Shown in pieces: positions 20,408 through 29,316 of a DNA stretch of 64,000 nucleotides (positions are counted from its first letter, which is position 1; each line of letters starts with the position of its first letter). This DNA is from Candidatus Uhrbacteria bacterium (lineage in GTDB: Bacteria > Patescibacteriota > Patescibacteriia > 2-12-FULL-60-25). Both the position numbers and the translations under genes were made by a program. The notes beneath the pieces are model-generated. The model had not been told where the DNA came from. It did no database searches and saw nothing but the letters and a program-made list of their open reading frames with translations. Where the stretch lies: contig JAHBAS020000024.1 in the NCBI GenBank assembly GCA_018499965.2, forward strand, positions 1-64,000, given 5' to 3'.

Positions 20408-21787
20408 CTAACCGAATGGGAGGTTGATCGGAGGCTCGATCTTCTTCGCCTCGGTCTTCTTCAGCTGCGGAGCCTTCACGTTCTTCACAACCGGCAAATG
20501 CCACAAGCTCGCAATTTCATCAACGCCTAAATGGAACGGCGGAAGACCCATGCCGGGTGAACGGTTTCGATACGCCTCGATCAGCTTGTTTTTACGCCGA
20601 TTGTTCCGACGCTCTTTCATGAGCAAAATCGTGCTGCTCACGCCCACTTTTTTACTCTCCGGCTTTAAGGACTGAAGGTCATTCGCATTGAACTGCTTAA
20701 TGGCTCCAATGAACGATTGAAGGATTCGCGGCTTGGAAAAAACCTCTTTTTTCGCCACGTAAATGAAACGAATTTTACACAAAAATTGGATCTTCGACCG
20801 TTTGCGTTCAATCGCCTCGATCACATTGCGCTCACCAGGGGAAAGCATGAGCATTTTCATGGTCTTATCATCCTTTTTCGCCTCTTTTTCCCCTACCGCC
20901 ATACCAAGCAACGACGCACCAATGCCCGTAATCAGCTTGACCGGGAAATCCAACAATTCCTCCACCATGCTCTTTTTGGCCACTTTCGGAGGATCGCCTT
21001 TCAACTTCGAGACTTCCGCCTGGGCTTTGACCCCGAAATCCTTTTGATCGATCGGAATGAGGATCATTTGATACCAAGCTTGTTCGCCAGGACCTAAACG
21101 CGAAAAAGCCTCAAGAACCGCAGCGAGCGGATCCTTGAACTCACCGGTCAAGGAATGCTCAAAATCAACATACGTCTTAATCGGATACACGTCGCTTTTC
21201 ACGGGCATGAGCTCATTCCCGTATAACTCATACTCCTCATCTGGGTATTTTGACGGCACCGAAGGAACGTAATCACCTACCTGGGAAATTTCCGCCGTCG
21301 GATACTGGGCGTAGATCGAAGCTTCAACCAAATCCCGCAATTTATCCAAACATCGAATCAAGTACTGCAAATGCCCTTCCATGGAAATGATTTCAATGGA
21401 AAAACAATCCTGCACTTTTCCGTCCATCCACTTTTCCGTCCATGTCGCCGGTGAATGCGCACCCGCCAAATGAGCAAACGTATTTTCAACGGCTTTCACG
21501 CTTTGTTCCGATTCACGAGGGACATCAATAGCGAGTAAGACGTATTTTTTCTTCGAGATCGTCTTCCCCTGTTTGTAATCGAGAAACAATTCCGTAAAGG
21601 CGTACCACGCCAAAATCACAAAGACAATCCAACCGCCATGTGAAATAATAAACCACATGGCCTTGATTGGATCCTGACCCATTTGGGCTAATAATCGATC
21701 GAAAAACGTCACGTACGCTTCGTAATTCAACCAATCGGAGAACCCCGCGGCAATCGTCGGATCCGCTGTGAGTGGAATATCCTCCAT
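20408..21787 (-). CDS. Membrane-associated partner protein of the VirD4-like ATPase (conserved hypothetical)
   Basis: TM segment WFIISHGGWIVFVILAWYAFTELFL; directly upstream of, and co-oriented with, the ATPase. Confidence 0.55.
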   Translation of the reverse strand: MEDIPLTADPTIAAGFSDWLNYEAYVTFFDRLLAQMGQDPIKAMWFIISHGGWIVFVILAWYAFTELFLDYKQGKTISKKKYVLLAIDVPRESEQSVKAVENTFAHLAGAHSPATWTEKWMDGKVQDCFSIEIISMEGHLQYLIRCLDKLRDLVEASIYAQYPTAEISQVGDYVPSVPSKYPDEEYELYGNELMPVKSDVYPIKTYVDFEHSLTGEFKDPLAAVLEAFSRLGPGEQAWYQMILIPIDQKDFGVKAQAEVSKLKGDPPKVAKKSMVEELLDFPVKLITGIGASLLGMAVGEKEAKKDDKTMKMLMLSPGERNVIEAIERKRSKIQFLCKIRFIYVAKKEVFSKPRILQSFIGAIKQFNANDLQSLKPESKKVGVSSTILLMKERRNNRRKNKLIEAYRNRSPGMGLPPFHLGVDEIASLWHLPVVKNVKAPQLKKTEAKKIEPPINLPFG

Positions 21788-21919
21788 GGAAGCTATTATA
21801 GCACAGAACGCATCTCCTATCTCTCCCTTGTCGCAGAAGGACACGAACGAGATTACAGAATAGTTCAGACAACAAAAAGGACCCGGTTTCCCGAGTCCTA
21901 CCACACCCCACGCCCTACC

Positions 21920-22804
21920 CTACGACTTCTTGCTCAATTTATTCCAAGTCACCAAAATCGGACTGGCGATGAAAATGGAGGAATACGTTCCGACGACAAT
22001 ACCGATGATCAAGGCGAGCGCAAACGGACGAAGCGTCATCCCTCCGAAAAAGAAGATCGCGACGAGTGAAAGTAACGTCGTCATAGACGTGTTGATCGAT
22101 CGAACATACGTCTGCCTCAACGACTCGGTTACGATATGCTCAAACGACCCGCTCATGCGACGCAAATTCTCACGGATACGATCCAAGACGACGATCGTGT
22201 CATTGATGGAATACCCAAGCACGGTCAAGATGGCGACGACGAATGTCGTATCCACTTCAAGCCCCATCTGCTTTCCGAGAACGGCGAATACCCCAATTGG
22301 AATAATCGTGTCATGCAGAGCGGAAATCAAGGTTACGATGCCGTACTTCCAGTTCTGTACCGCACCAGAAACGCCACGGAATGAATAGGCAATGTATAAC
22401 CCGATCGCGATGAGCGCCACGATGAGCGCCGTCACGGATTTTGCACGTAATTCCGCCCCAATCGCAGGACCGATAGAATCGAATCGTAATTCTTTTGCAC
22501 TCGCGAAGGCCTTTTGGAGACGACCGAATACTTCTTGATGCTGCACATCATCCAAGGACTTCATGCGAATATTCACATCCGTATCACCAACAGGCTGGAT
22601 CACGACAGATCCAACATCGAGACCATCCATTGCCCGTTCAATTTCCACCGACGTCGGACGGTGGTCAAAACGAACCGACAGCAAAGACCCTCCAGTGAAA
22701 TCAATACCGAATTTCAAACCGAATACAGCGACACAGAAGAGAGATCCGAGAACAAGGATGCCTGAAAGGGCATACCACACGGAACGAAGTTTAATGATAT
22801 TCAT
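21920..22804 (-). CDS. secF: Protein translocase subunit SecF
   Basis: GIDFTGGSLLSVRF; GYSINDTIVVLDRIREN. Confidence 0.97.
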   Translation of the reverse strand: MNIIKLRSVWYALSGILVLGSLFCVAVFGLKFGIDFTGGSLLSVRFDHRPTSVEIERAMDGLDVGSVVIQPVGDTDVNIRMKSLDDVQHQEVFGRLQKAFASAKELRFDSIGPAIGAELRAKSVTALIVALIAIGLYIAYSFRGVSGAVQNWKYGIVTLISALHDTIIPIGVFAVLGKQMGLEVDTTFVVAILTVLGYSINDTIVVLDRIRENLRRMSGSFEHIVTESLRQTYVRSINTSMTTLLSLVAIFFFGGMTLRPFALALIIGIVVGTYSSIFIASPILVTWNKLSKKS

Positions 22805-22807
22805 ACC

Positions 22808-24844
22808 TTAGACGTTGGTTGAGCGAGATTTCAAGAAGAGCCACGGAGCGATTCGTGCGAGCGGCGTCAATGCAACAAGTTTTAAGAGCACACGCGTAAT
22901 CACGATCGCTGAGAACATCGATGTCACGATACCGATGGAAAGCGTGAGAGCAAACCCCTTAATCAAGGACGACGTGAAGAGGAAAAGCACCAAACACACG
23001 ATCAGCGTTGTTGCGTTTCCATCTCGAATGGATGGCCATGCACGCGTAAACGCATCATCGATAGCTAATCCCAAGGCTTTTCCGGACTTCAGTTCCTCCT
23101 TCATGCGCTCAAAAATCAGCACGTTCGCGTCAACAGCAATGCCGATCGATAAGATGAAACCAGCGATCCCGGACATACTCAACGTAACCGGAATGAGCTT
23201 GAAGAGCGCGATCACGATCGCCGAGTAGCACACGAGCGCTAACACAGACATGAGTCCAGGCACGCGATAGAACATGACCATAAAGATGATCACGAAGAGG
23301 AATCCGACCAATCCAGCCACGAGCGAAGCGGATACCGATTCTGCTCCAAGTACCGGACCAACGGACTGCTGGGCGACGAGCGAGATCGCAACCGGCAAAG
23401 CACCAGCCTGCAAACGCTGCGAAAGCTCCTTCGCTTCCTGAATCGTAAAGTTTCCGCTGATCACAGCCTGACCGCTTGGAATTTCATTCTGAACCGTCGG
23501 AATACTGATCGGCGTTCCATCGAGGTAAATCGCGACCGGCTTGCCGATATTGCGACGTGTGATTTCCGAAAACATCTTCGATCCTTCGCCGTCGAACTGA
23601 AGCGAGACCTGCGCAGAACCCGTTTGCGGATCAAAATCGAGCGTGGCGCGCTGCAAGTTCTTTCCGGTCAAATCCGTACGCTTATACGGTTCGCTATCAA
23701 CGATATCCGACTGCCGCTGCTTTGCGACAGCGATGATCGTGGCGCGCATATCCTCACGAGGACGTTCACCAGTCTTCTTGATCAAGTGGAATCCGAATGG
23801 CGTTTCAATAACCTCGGAGATTTTATTCGTTTCCATCCCGAATGCCTTATTTTCAAAGGCCTCAACCATGTCCCCCTTCTTGAACCAACCTAAATCCCCA
23901 CCCGTCTCTGCCGCACCAGGCTCCTGCGAATATTTACGAACCAATGTGTCAAAGTTTTCTGAAGTCGCCTCTTTTGCAATCTTTTCAATCAATGCCTTTG
24001 CTTCTTCTTTGGTGGTCGTCGCCGTGCTGCGCTCCGCTCCCTTCCACTGGATCAAAAGATGCGCTGCGCTTACTTCAGAACCGATCGACTTCTTTTCCTT
24101 GATATCAACCACAGCCAACGTCGATCCATCATCAACGACTTTTTTCACGAGACCGGCCGATTGGCCCTGAAGAACATCCAAAAGTCCCGCATAAGTCGTG
24201 TTCTCGGAAAGCCATCCAGCATCAACCGCGCCAGAAACGTAGGCATGATCTTTCTGGAGATCACGCGCGACTTCATCGAAGTTCGCGCTTGATTGCACGC
24301 GCGTAAGCGCTTCTTCCGCAACCTTTGTCCGCGTTTCATTTTCCGCGTTCAACGCCTTCGTTTCTTCTTCGGTCAATGCACGACCTGCATCCGGATTCTC
24401 TTCGCGGAATTCCAAGATCGGCGTTTCACCGATCATTTTAATGGCTTGATTAATATCACGAACACCTGCGAGTTCGATCGTAAGACGCCACTGTTCACCG
24501 GATTTGGTGGTCAACACGGTTGGCTCTGAAACACCCATTTGGTTCACGCGACGCTCAATCACGTTACGGACGCCATCCATCGCGCTCTGTCGATCCTTTT
24601 CCGGGATCTTTGAGAGATCAGCGACGTATTCCAGGTGCGTCCCTCCCTGCAAATCCAAACCAAGGACGATCGGGAAATTCACAGATGGGATCTTTGCACT
24701 CGTAAGGGCGTTTACACGTCCAATGAGCCAATTAGCCCCTTGCGGATATGAGATAGAACCCGCAACGAGGAAAAGCACAAAAACGAGTAATGCCCGCTTC
24801 ACTAACGACTTCTTCGGAGTCGAAACGTTCTTCGTGGTAGCCAT
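22808..24844 (-). CDS. secD: Protein translocase subunit SecD with embedded parvulin-type PPIase domain
   Basis: SecD signatures GLDLQGGTHLEYVAD, AVDANVLIFERMKEE; parvulin signature AAHLLIQ...FDTLVRKYSQEPGAAETGGDLGWFKKGDMVEAFENKAFGM...ETPFGFHLIKK. Confidence 0.95.
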   Translation of the reverse strand: MATTKNVSTPKKSLVKRALLVFVLFLVAGSISYPQGANWLIGRVNALTSAKIPSVNFPIVLGLDLQGGTHLEYVADLSKIPEKDRQSAMDGVRNVIERRVNQMGVSEPTVLTTKSGEQWRLTIELAGVRDINQAIKMIGETPILEFREENPDAGRALTEEETKALNAENETRTKVAEEALTRVQSSANFDEVARDLQKDHAYVSGAVDAGWLSENTTYAGLLDVLQGQSAGLVKKVVDDGSTLAVVDIKEKKSIGSEVSAAHLLIQWKGAERSTATTTKEEAKALIEKIAKEATSENFDTLVRKYSQEPGAAETGGDLGWFKKGDMVEAFENKAFGMETNKISEVIETPFGFHLIKKTGERPREDMRATIIAVAKQRQSDIVDSEPYKRTDLTGKNLQRATLDFDPQTGSAQVSLQFDGEGSKMFSEITRRNIGKPVAIYLDGTPISIPTVQNEIPSGQAVISGNFTIQEAKELSQRLQAGALPVAISLVAQQSVGPVLGAESVSASLVAGLVGFLFVIIFMVMFYRVPGLMSVLALVCYSAIVIALFKLIPVTLSMSGIAGFILSIGIAVDANVLIFERMKEELKSGKALGLAIDDAFTRAWPSIRDGNATTLIVCLVLFLFTSSLIKGFALTLSIGIVTSMFSAIVITRVLLKLVALTPLARIAPWLFLKSRSTNV

Positions 24845-24922
24845 AATATGGGGCCGAGTGTACCCCCCGAGTGGGCAAAATGGCAAGGGAAAAGTCGATC
24901 TCGTCCTAATTGGCAGCTAGAC

Positions 24923-24951
24923 TTGACAAAATGACCATTTTATGTTATCTT
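24923..24951 (+). promoter_or_regulatory. Sigma70-type promoter TTGACA-N17-TATCTT
   Basis: Consensus -35, exact 17-nt spacer, good -10. Confidence 0.7.
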
Positions 24952-25072
24952 TATTTGTTCTCTAGAAGATCCGGAAGCCCCTTCCAAACCCTAGAGCGAG
25001 GAGAGACGACCGACGCATCAAGGTCGAAAAAGAACAGATGTTCGGTTTTGTGATAACAAAGCCAAAAATATG

Positions 25073-25104
25073 ACCGGCTCTCCTCAAAAAAGACGCCGGT
25101 TTTT
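25073..25104 (+). terminator. Terminator-like hairpin in leader
   Basis: ACCGGC-tctcctcaaaaaagac-GCCGGT-TTTT. Confidence 0.5.
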
Positions 25105-25131
25105 AGATCTTTATTCCGGTGATTCGACATA

Positions 25132-25232
25132 TCCCCTCACTTCAGGGCGCGAACAACATTCGTGAAATGAAGCGAGGGAGTATGGAACGCATGTCGCGTT
25201 TCACATCTTCCTCACTCAAAAGAGGATATCCC
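25132..25232 (+). promoter_or_regulatory. Structured leader copy A
   Basis: Homologous to copy B at 25560-25661; CCCTCACTTCA/TGAAGCGAGGG stem with inner CGAA/TTCG, plus GCGTTT hairpin. Confidence 0.6.
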
Positions 25233-25517
25233 ATGAATACCGCAGTCGCACTTTCCACCACCATGATCAATACCCGCACCACCCGTCGCTCTCTCAAAGA
25301 GCTTTGCCAACTCGCAATTGATGCCAATGCCGGCGTCGAACAAGTCGAGGCCATCGAATGTCTCTCTCGAGACTATGGAATCACGGAACGGCAACGACAG
25401 GCCCTTCGGACAAGGCTCTATCACATCGCCTTCCGCTACGCCTTCAAAAGCGACCCGAATGCCTGGCAAAGGCTCCATACGGAATTCGGCAAGATGAAGC
25501 CATTGAAGAATAACTGA
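25233..25517 (+). CDS. Orphan small protein
   Basis: 94 aa from MNTAVALSTTM; shares a leader type with the next gene. Confidence 0.6.
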   Translation: MNTAVALSTTMINTRTTRRSLKELCQLAIDANAGVEQVEAIECLSRDYGITERQRQALRTRLYHIAFRYAFKSDPNAWQRLHTEFGKMKPLKNN

Positions 25518-25559
25518 TCTTAGGTGGGACTTACGAGAGCGTTAGACATTCGTCTACGC

Positions 25560-25661
25560 TCTCCCCTCACTCCATCACACGAAACATATTCGCGGGATGA
25601 AGCGAGGGAGCATTCAAACGCACATCGCGTTTCATGACTTCCTCATACGGAGCACTTTCCC
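25560..25661 (+). promoter_or_regulatory. Structured leader copy B
   Basis: Shares CCCCTCACT, ATTCG, ATGAAGCGAGGGAG, TCGCGTTTCA and CTTCCTCA blocks with copy A in the same order. Confidence 0.6.
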
Positions 25662-25952
25662 ATGAACACTCGTTCAAGCGCAGTCGTCGATTCCACCGTC
25701 ACTTCCGAAGAAGAACTTAGCCTCGTCCTGGCCGACACACCCATCAGCGATGACGATATCAACTTTCTCTTCAACGGAGCGTTCGATCAGGAATTTTCCG
25801 GAGAAGTTACGGTCCAAAAACCGACGATAGAGAGCAGCATGAACTTCGATACGTTCCTCGCTTCCGGAATCGACCCCACGACGATCGGCGACGAGGCAGC
25901 ACCACTTACGCTGCCATCCACGCTTCTCCTGCGAAACGGAGAAGGGAGCTAA
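25662..25952 (+). CDS. Orphan small acidic protein
   Basis: 96 aa MNTRSSAVVDSTVTSEEELSLVLADTP...; ATG follows leader B. Confidence 0.6.
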   Translation: MNTRSSAVVDSTVTSEEELSLVLADTPISDDDINFLFNGAFDQEFSGEVTVQKPTIESSMNFDTFLASGIDPTTIGDEAAPLTLPSTLLLRNGEGS

Positions 25953-26133
25953 CGAGCTTCAACTCGCGTCACGCGGACGCAAACAGGATTGAGGAAAACA
26001 CTCGTTTTCCTCTCCTCACCTCAACGCTTCATGCCGCATGCATGGAACCTCGAGATGAGGATGCATCCTACGCACCTCGACAATCACACAAACCGGGACT
26101 CATCATCCCAACAACCGCATCGTGGAGGCAATC

Positions 26134-27426
26134 ATGTCGCTCTCTCAAGTTCTCGCAGACGTCTTCGGTATTAGCCGCAAACCAGCGAAGAAGCCAGAAA
26201 AGCAATTACCGACGATCATCGTCACACAACCCGCGGCAGCACAAGCAGGAAAAACCCAACCTTCCCAACGGAAGCAAGTAGAACAAACGAAGCGCAAGGG
26301 TCCACCGCCGCTTCCGCCGCCAGGAAGCCCTGTCTACGCAGAGGCCGCCCAAGGAGCTCGAGCTTTTCCAAAAGCCGCACATCCAACGGCAACCCTTTCG
26401 CCTCAACAGGAGTACGAGCGATCCAGAGCAGTGTTTCTCGCAAACCAACCCGCAAGTGCAGATCTAAATGCGCTCACATCGGATCTGGATCAAGAATGGA
26501 CCGCTATGGCAGATCAAGCACGTCAACAAAAGACGATGATGATGCCGCCCCGTCGTGCCACAGCGCCAGTCGCAATGACACCCACAACCGCGCCCACACG
26601 GACGCTCTACATGGAAGGAGCCATTCAAGTCCTACCATCGCCGCAAGCAGTGACTTCGACATCTTCGAAACCACCAGCTCCAAAGCGAACCATGGTCGGT
26701 ATCGGATCACCTACGCCGCCCGTGGCCGTACACGTGCCGCCTCAATCGAGACGACCCACGCCACCGCCAACGGCACCGACGCGCACTCCTGGAGGCAATC
26801 ACACCATCATGGGGTTCCCACAGGTACCGACAGCGGCCGCCGTTCCAGCAGCAACCGCCAAGCAACGCATCATGCCACCGAATACGCGGCAGACTATAAC
26901 CAGCGGACTATTCGACAAGACCAGACAGCCCGCAATGCCCGCGCCACTCAATGCACGAGAACAACTACGCCAAGGTCTGAGCACGGAACATGGACTATGG
27001 TATCTCTGCCAGCTATCCGAAATCATTTCACATGAACCACAAGGTGACGCAAAACCAATCACGATGGACTGCAACGGCTTGCCGATGTATTCAACCGGCA
27101 TTCTCGAGCGAGCCATCGCGAACGGCTATCGAGTCATCCTGTTGATCGACCGATTCAACTGCAAAGAGCAGCAGCCGGAAAGCAATCAGCCTGGGTGGTG
27201 GATGCAATATCTCGCATCGCAAGATGTCGTGATCAGCATCGATCAATTCTCAGGCAGTCATGCCGACCGACTTCTCTGGGCATGGAGGTCTATCTACGAT
27301 GCCATCGGCGCAAGTCAATTCGTTTCCCCTCGGATGACGCACGAGCAGCTTCGAGATAGCGTCCATCTGTATCAAGTCAGTCGCGGAAACAATATCCGCG
27401 CCTTCAATATCCGAGCCGCGTCCTAA
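26134..27426 (+). CDS. Orphan protein: Pro/Thr-rich N-terminal half and globular C-terminal domain
   Basis: About 430 aa; GGAGGCAATC precedes ATG at 26134 (ORF extends to 26122). Confidence 0.65.
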   Translation: MSLSQVLADVFGISRKPAKKPEKQLPTIIVTQPAAAQAGKTQPSQRKQVEQTKRKGPPPLPPPGSPVYAEAAQGARAFPKAAHPTATLSPQQEYERSRAVFLANQPASADLNALTSDLDQEWTAMADQARQQKTMMMPPRRATAPVAMTPTTAPTRTLYMEGAIQVLPSPQAVTSTSSKPPAPKRTMVGIGSPTPPVAVHVPPQSRRPTPPPTAPTRTPGGNHTIMGFPQVPTAAAVPAATAKQRIMPPNTRQTITSGLFDKTRQPAMPAPLNAREQLRQGLSTEHGLWYLCQLSEIISHEPQGDAKPITMDCNGLPMYSTGILERAIANGYRVILLIDRFNCKEQQPESNQPGWWMQYLASQDVVISIDQFSGSHADRLLWAWRSIYDAIGASQFVSPRMTHEQLRDSVHLYQVSRGNNIRAFNIRAAS

Positions 27427-27515
27427 CGCAGCTCATTCGCCCTTTCCCCTTTAACCTTCTCACCGTACCGAATTGCCATAGCAATCCGGTACAGAACAGA
27501 ACGTTGAAGCAATCA

Positions 27516-27557
27516 AAAAATCTCCTCACTTACAACAGAGTGACGGAGATTTTTTAT
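27516..27557. terminator. Bidirectional terminator between convergent genes
   Basis: AAAAAATCTCCTCAC...GTGACGGAGATTTTTT. Confidence 0.75.
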
Positions 27558-28069
27558 ACGACAGCTTTCATGAACGCACCCACGCCCATACCGATCAGGA
27601 TCGCTAATCCACCGAGAACAGCCATACGAAGACCGCTTCTGAAGATGCGCGTTCGGGAAACGCTTCCACTCCAAACGCCAAGCAAGAAAAGCGCGAGAAT
27701 AGACGAAGCGATGGAAACCGGAAACGCCGCAGCCACTGGAAGGATCATGTACGGTAAGAGCGGAACGAATCCAGCAAAAAAATATCCGGCGAACATCAAA
27801 AACGCCGCAGGGATAGATGCGATAGATGAAGATTCTTTTCGAAGCAAGAATTCCGCACCGGATCGCTCCGAAAGATAACTCCCGACGCCCATCGAAAACG
27901 CTTCGACAAAAATAACCACGATCCCGGTGATAAAAATGATGGATCGCGGAACATCTGCGAATGCGACGCCCGAAAGCACGCCAACCGTTGATACGAGACT
28001 GTCTTCAACGCCAAAAATAAAATTCCGAAACTGCTGGGCTTGCGATGAGCGCGGATGAAAAAGTCGCAT
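27554..28069 (-). CDS. VIT1/CCC1-family transporter
   Basis: FIFGVEDSLVSTVGVLSGVA; EAFSMGVGSYLSERS. Confidence 0.88.
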   Translation of the reverse strand: MRLFHPRSSQAQQFRNFIFGVEDSLVSTVGVLSGVAFADVPRSIIFITGIVVIFVEAFSMGVGSYLSERSGAEFLLRKESSSIASIPAAFLMFAGYFFAGFVPLLPYMILPVAAAFPVSIASSILALFLLGVWSGSVSRTRIFRSGLRMAVLGGLAILIGMGVGAFMKAVV

Positions 28070-28139
28070 GATGATAAAAGTATAACACGAACACGCGTAT
28101 CGACGAATTGATATGCTCGCATGCTACACTGCTTTCTAT

Positions 28140-28673
28140 ATGCGTATCCGAAAAGGCTTTACGCTCATCGAACTCCTGGTCGTCATCGCTATCATCGGGT
28201 TGATCGCAACGATCTCCGTGGTGACGCTGCAATACACCCGCGAACGCGCAAGAATCGCTCAAGCGCGCAATAGTTTAAAACTCCTCGAAAAACTTTACAT
28301 GGCCGCGCAACAAGAACAGAGCGCGCCGATCGTCAATATCACCCTTAATGGATGTACGGATTGCAGTTGCCGAACGAGTACGGACATGAGGAATACCACC
28401 GGTCCTTGTTATACGGACTGGGAAACATCGCTCAATCGCGTCAAAGCGGCCGCAAGCGGAGCCATCACCGCAGCTCCAGAAGTTTTTCTGCGCGATCCAT
28501 GGGGAAGTCCGTATAGCCTGGACGAGAATGAACGAGAATTCTCTCCAGCCGATTGTCGCCCAGATACCTTTCGATCACTTGGGCCTGATGGCATCTACAA
28601 TACCGTAGACGACATCAACTTGGACGGCACTGCCTATCTCTCACCCATTCCGTATAGCAGGCCGTGTCCGTAA
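28140..28673 (+). CDS. Type II secretion/type IV pilin-like protein (GspG-like)
   Basis: Prepilin motif RKGFTLIELLVVIAIIGLIATISVV. Confidence 0.9.
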   Translation: MRIRKGFTLIELLVVIAIIGLIATISVVTLQYTRERARIAQARNSLKLLEKLYMAAQQEQSAPIVNITLNGCTDCSCRTSTDMRNTTGPCYTDWETSLNRVKAAASGAITAAPEVFLRDPWGSPYSLDENEREFSPADCRPDTFRSLGPDGIYNTVDDINLDGTAYLSPIPYSRPCP

Positions 28674-28751
28674 ATCGTCTGAACCAGGATTCTCAGGATT
28701 TAAGGATTTTCAGGATTGATAATACGAGACGAGATAGGCAAAAACGCTCTT

Positions 28752-28794
28752 AGTACCGCGCTCAAGTCCCCTGACAAGGGGATTTAGGGGTTCT
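28752..28794. repeat. Solo half of the MITE-like TIR family
   Basis: AGTACCGCGCTCAAGTCCCCTGACAAGGGGATTTAGGGGTTC. Confidence 0.8.
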
Positions 28795-29284
28795 TGTTTC
28801 GCACTTCCGCCAACCAGGCGTTTAGCGCACGATAGAAATCCCCGTTCTTTTCGAGGTCGGCTATGATCACTTCTTCGGACATCTCGGCATCGAAACGTTT
28901 TTGACTCTCTTCCGCGGATAAAAAGTTCATCGCTGGCACAGCAACGCGCGTACTCGAAAGACCGTCCCAGGTTACCGTCGGGAATGCCGAAGACAATCCG
29001 CGATCCCACGTTGGATCAACCACTTTCCAATCTCCATCGATGCGAACCTCTACGAAGACATGTGAACAGAGATCATCATGCGGGATTTCACTCACGGATG
29101 CTGGAAGAGAAACGTCGCTCCACCGAAACTCGCACATCCGTACTCGTGCTTCATAGCCAACATCATCAAAAAGACTTAAAAGAAGTTTCGCTTTTCCAGA
29201 GCAGCATCGATCCGGCGCATCAGGCGTTAACGGGATCTCATAGGGAATGTCACGAATGCTTTCAAAAGCGAGAGGAAGATTCAT
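28784..29284 (-). CDS. Transglutaminase-like superfamily protein
   Basis: Cys region DRCCSGKAKLLLSLFDDVGYEARV; CSHVFVEVRIDGDWKVVDPTWD. Confidence 0.75.
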   Translation of the reverse strand: MNLPLAFESIRDIPYEIPLTPDAPDRCCSGKAKLLLSLFDDVGYEARVRMCEFRWSDVSLPASVSEIPHDDLCSHVFVEVRIDGDWKVVDPTWDRGLSSAFPTVTWDGLSSTRVAVPAMNFLSAEESQKRFDAEMSEEVIIADLEKNGDFYRALNAWLAEVRNKNP

Positions 29285-29316
29285 AAGTGGGAGGAGTGAG
29301 GAGAGGGTGAAGGGAA

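Noticed and set aside
25132-25661. CRISPR-like interpretation of the repeated leader blocks
   Set aside because: Only two copies, 430 bp apart, each directly before a start codon; no spacer periodicity.
26206-26455. Overlapping antisense ORFs within the 430-aa gene
   Set aside because: They are shadow ORFs of a GC-biased, Pro-rich coding sequence with no ribosome-binding site or homology.
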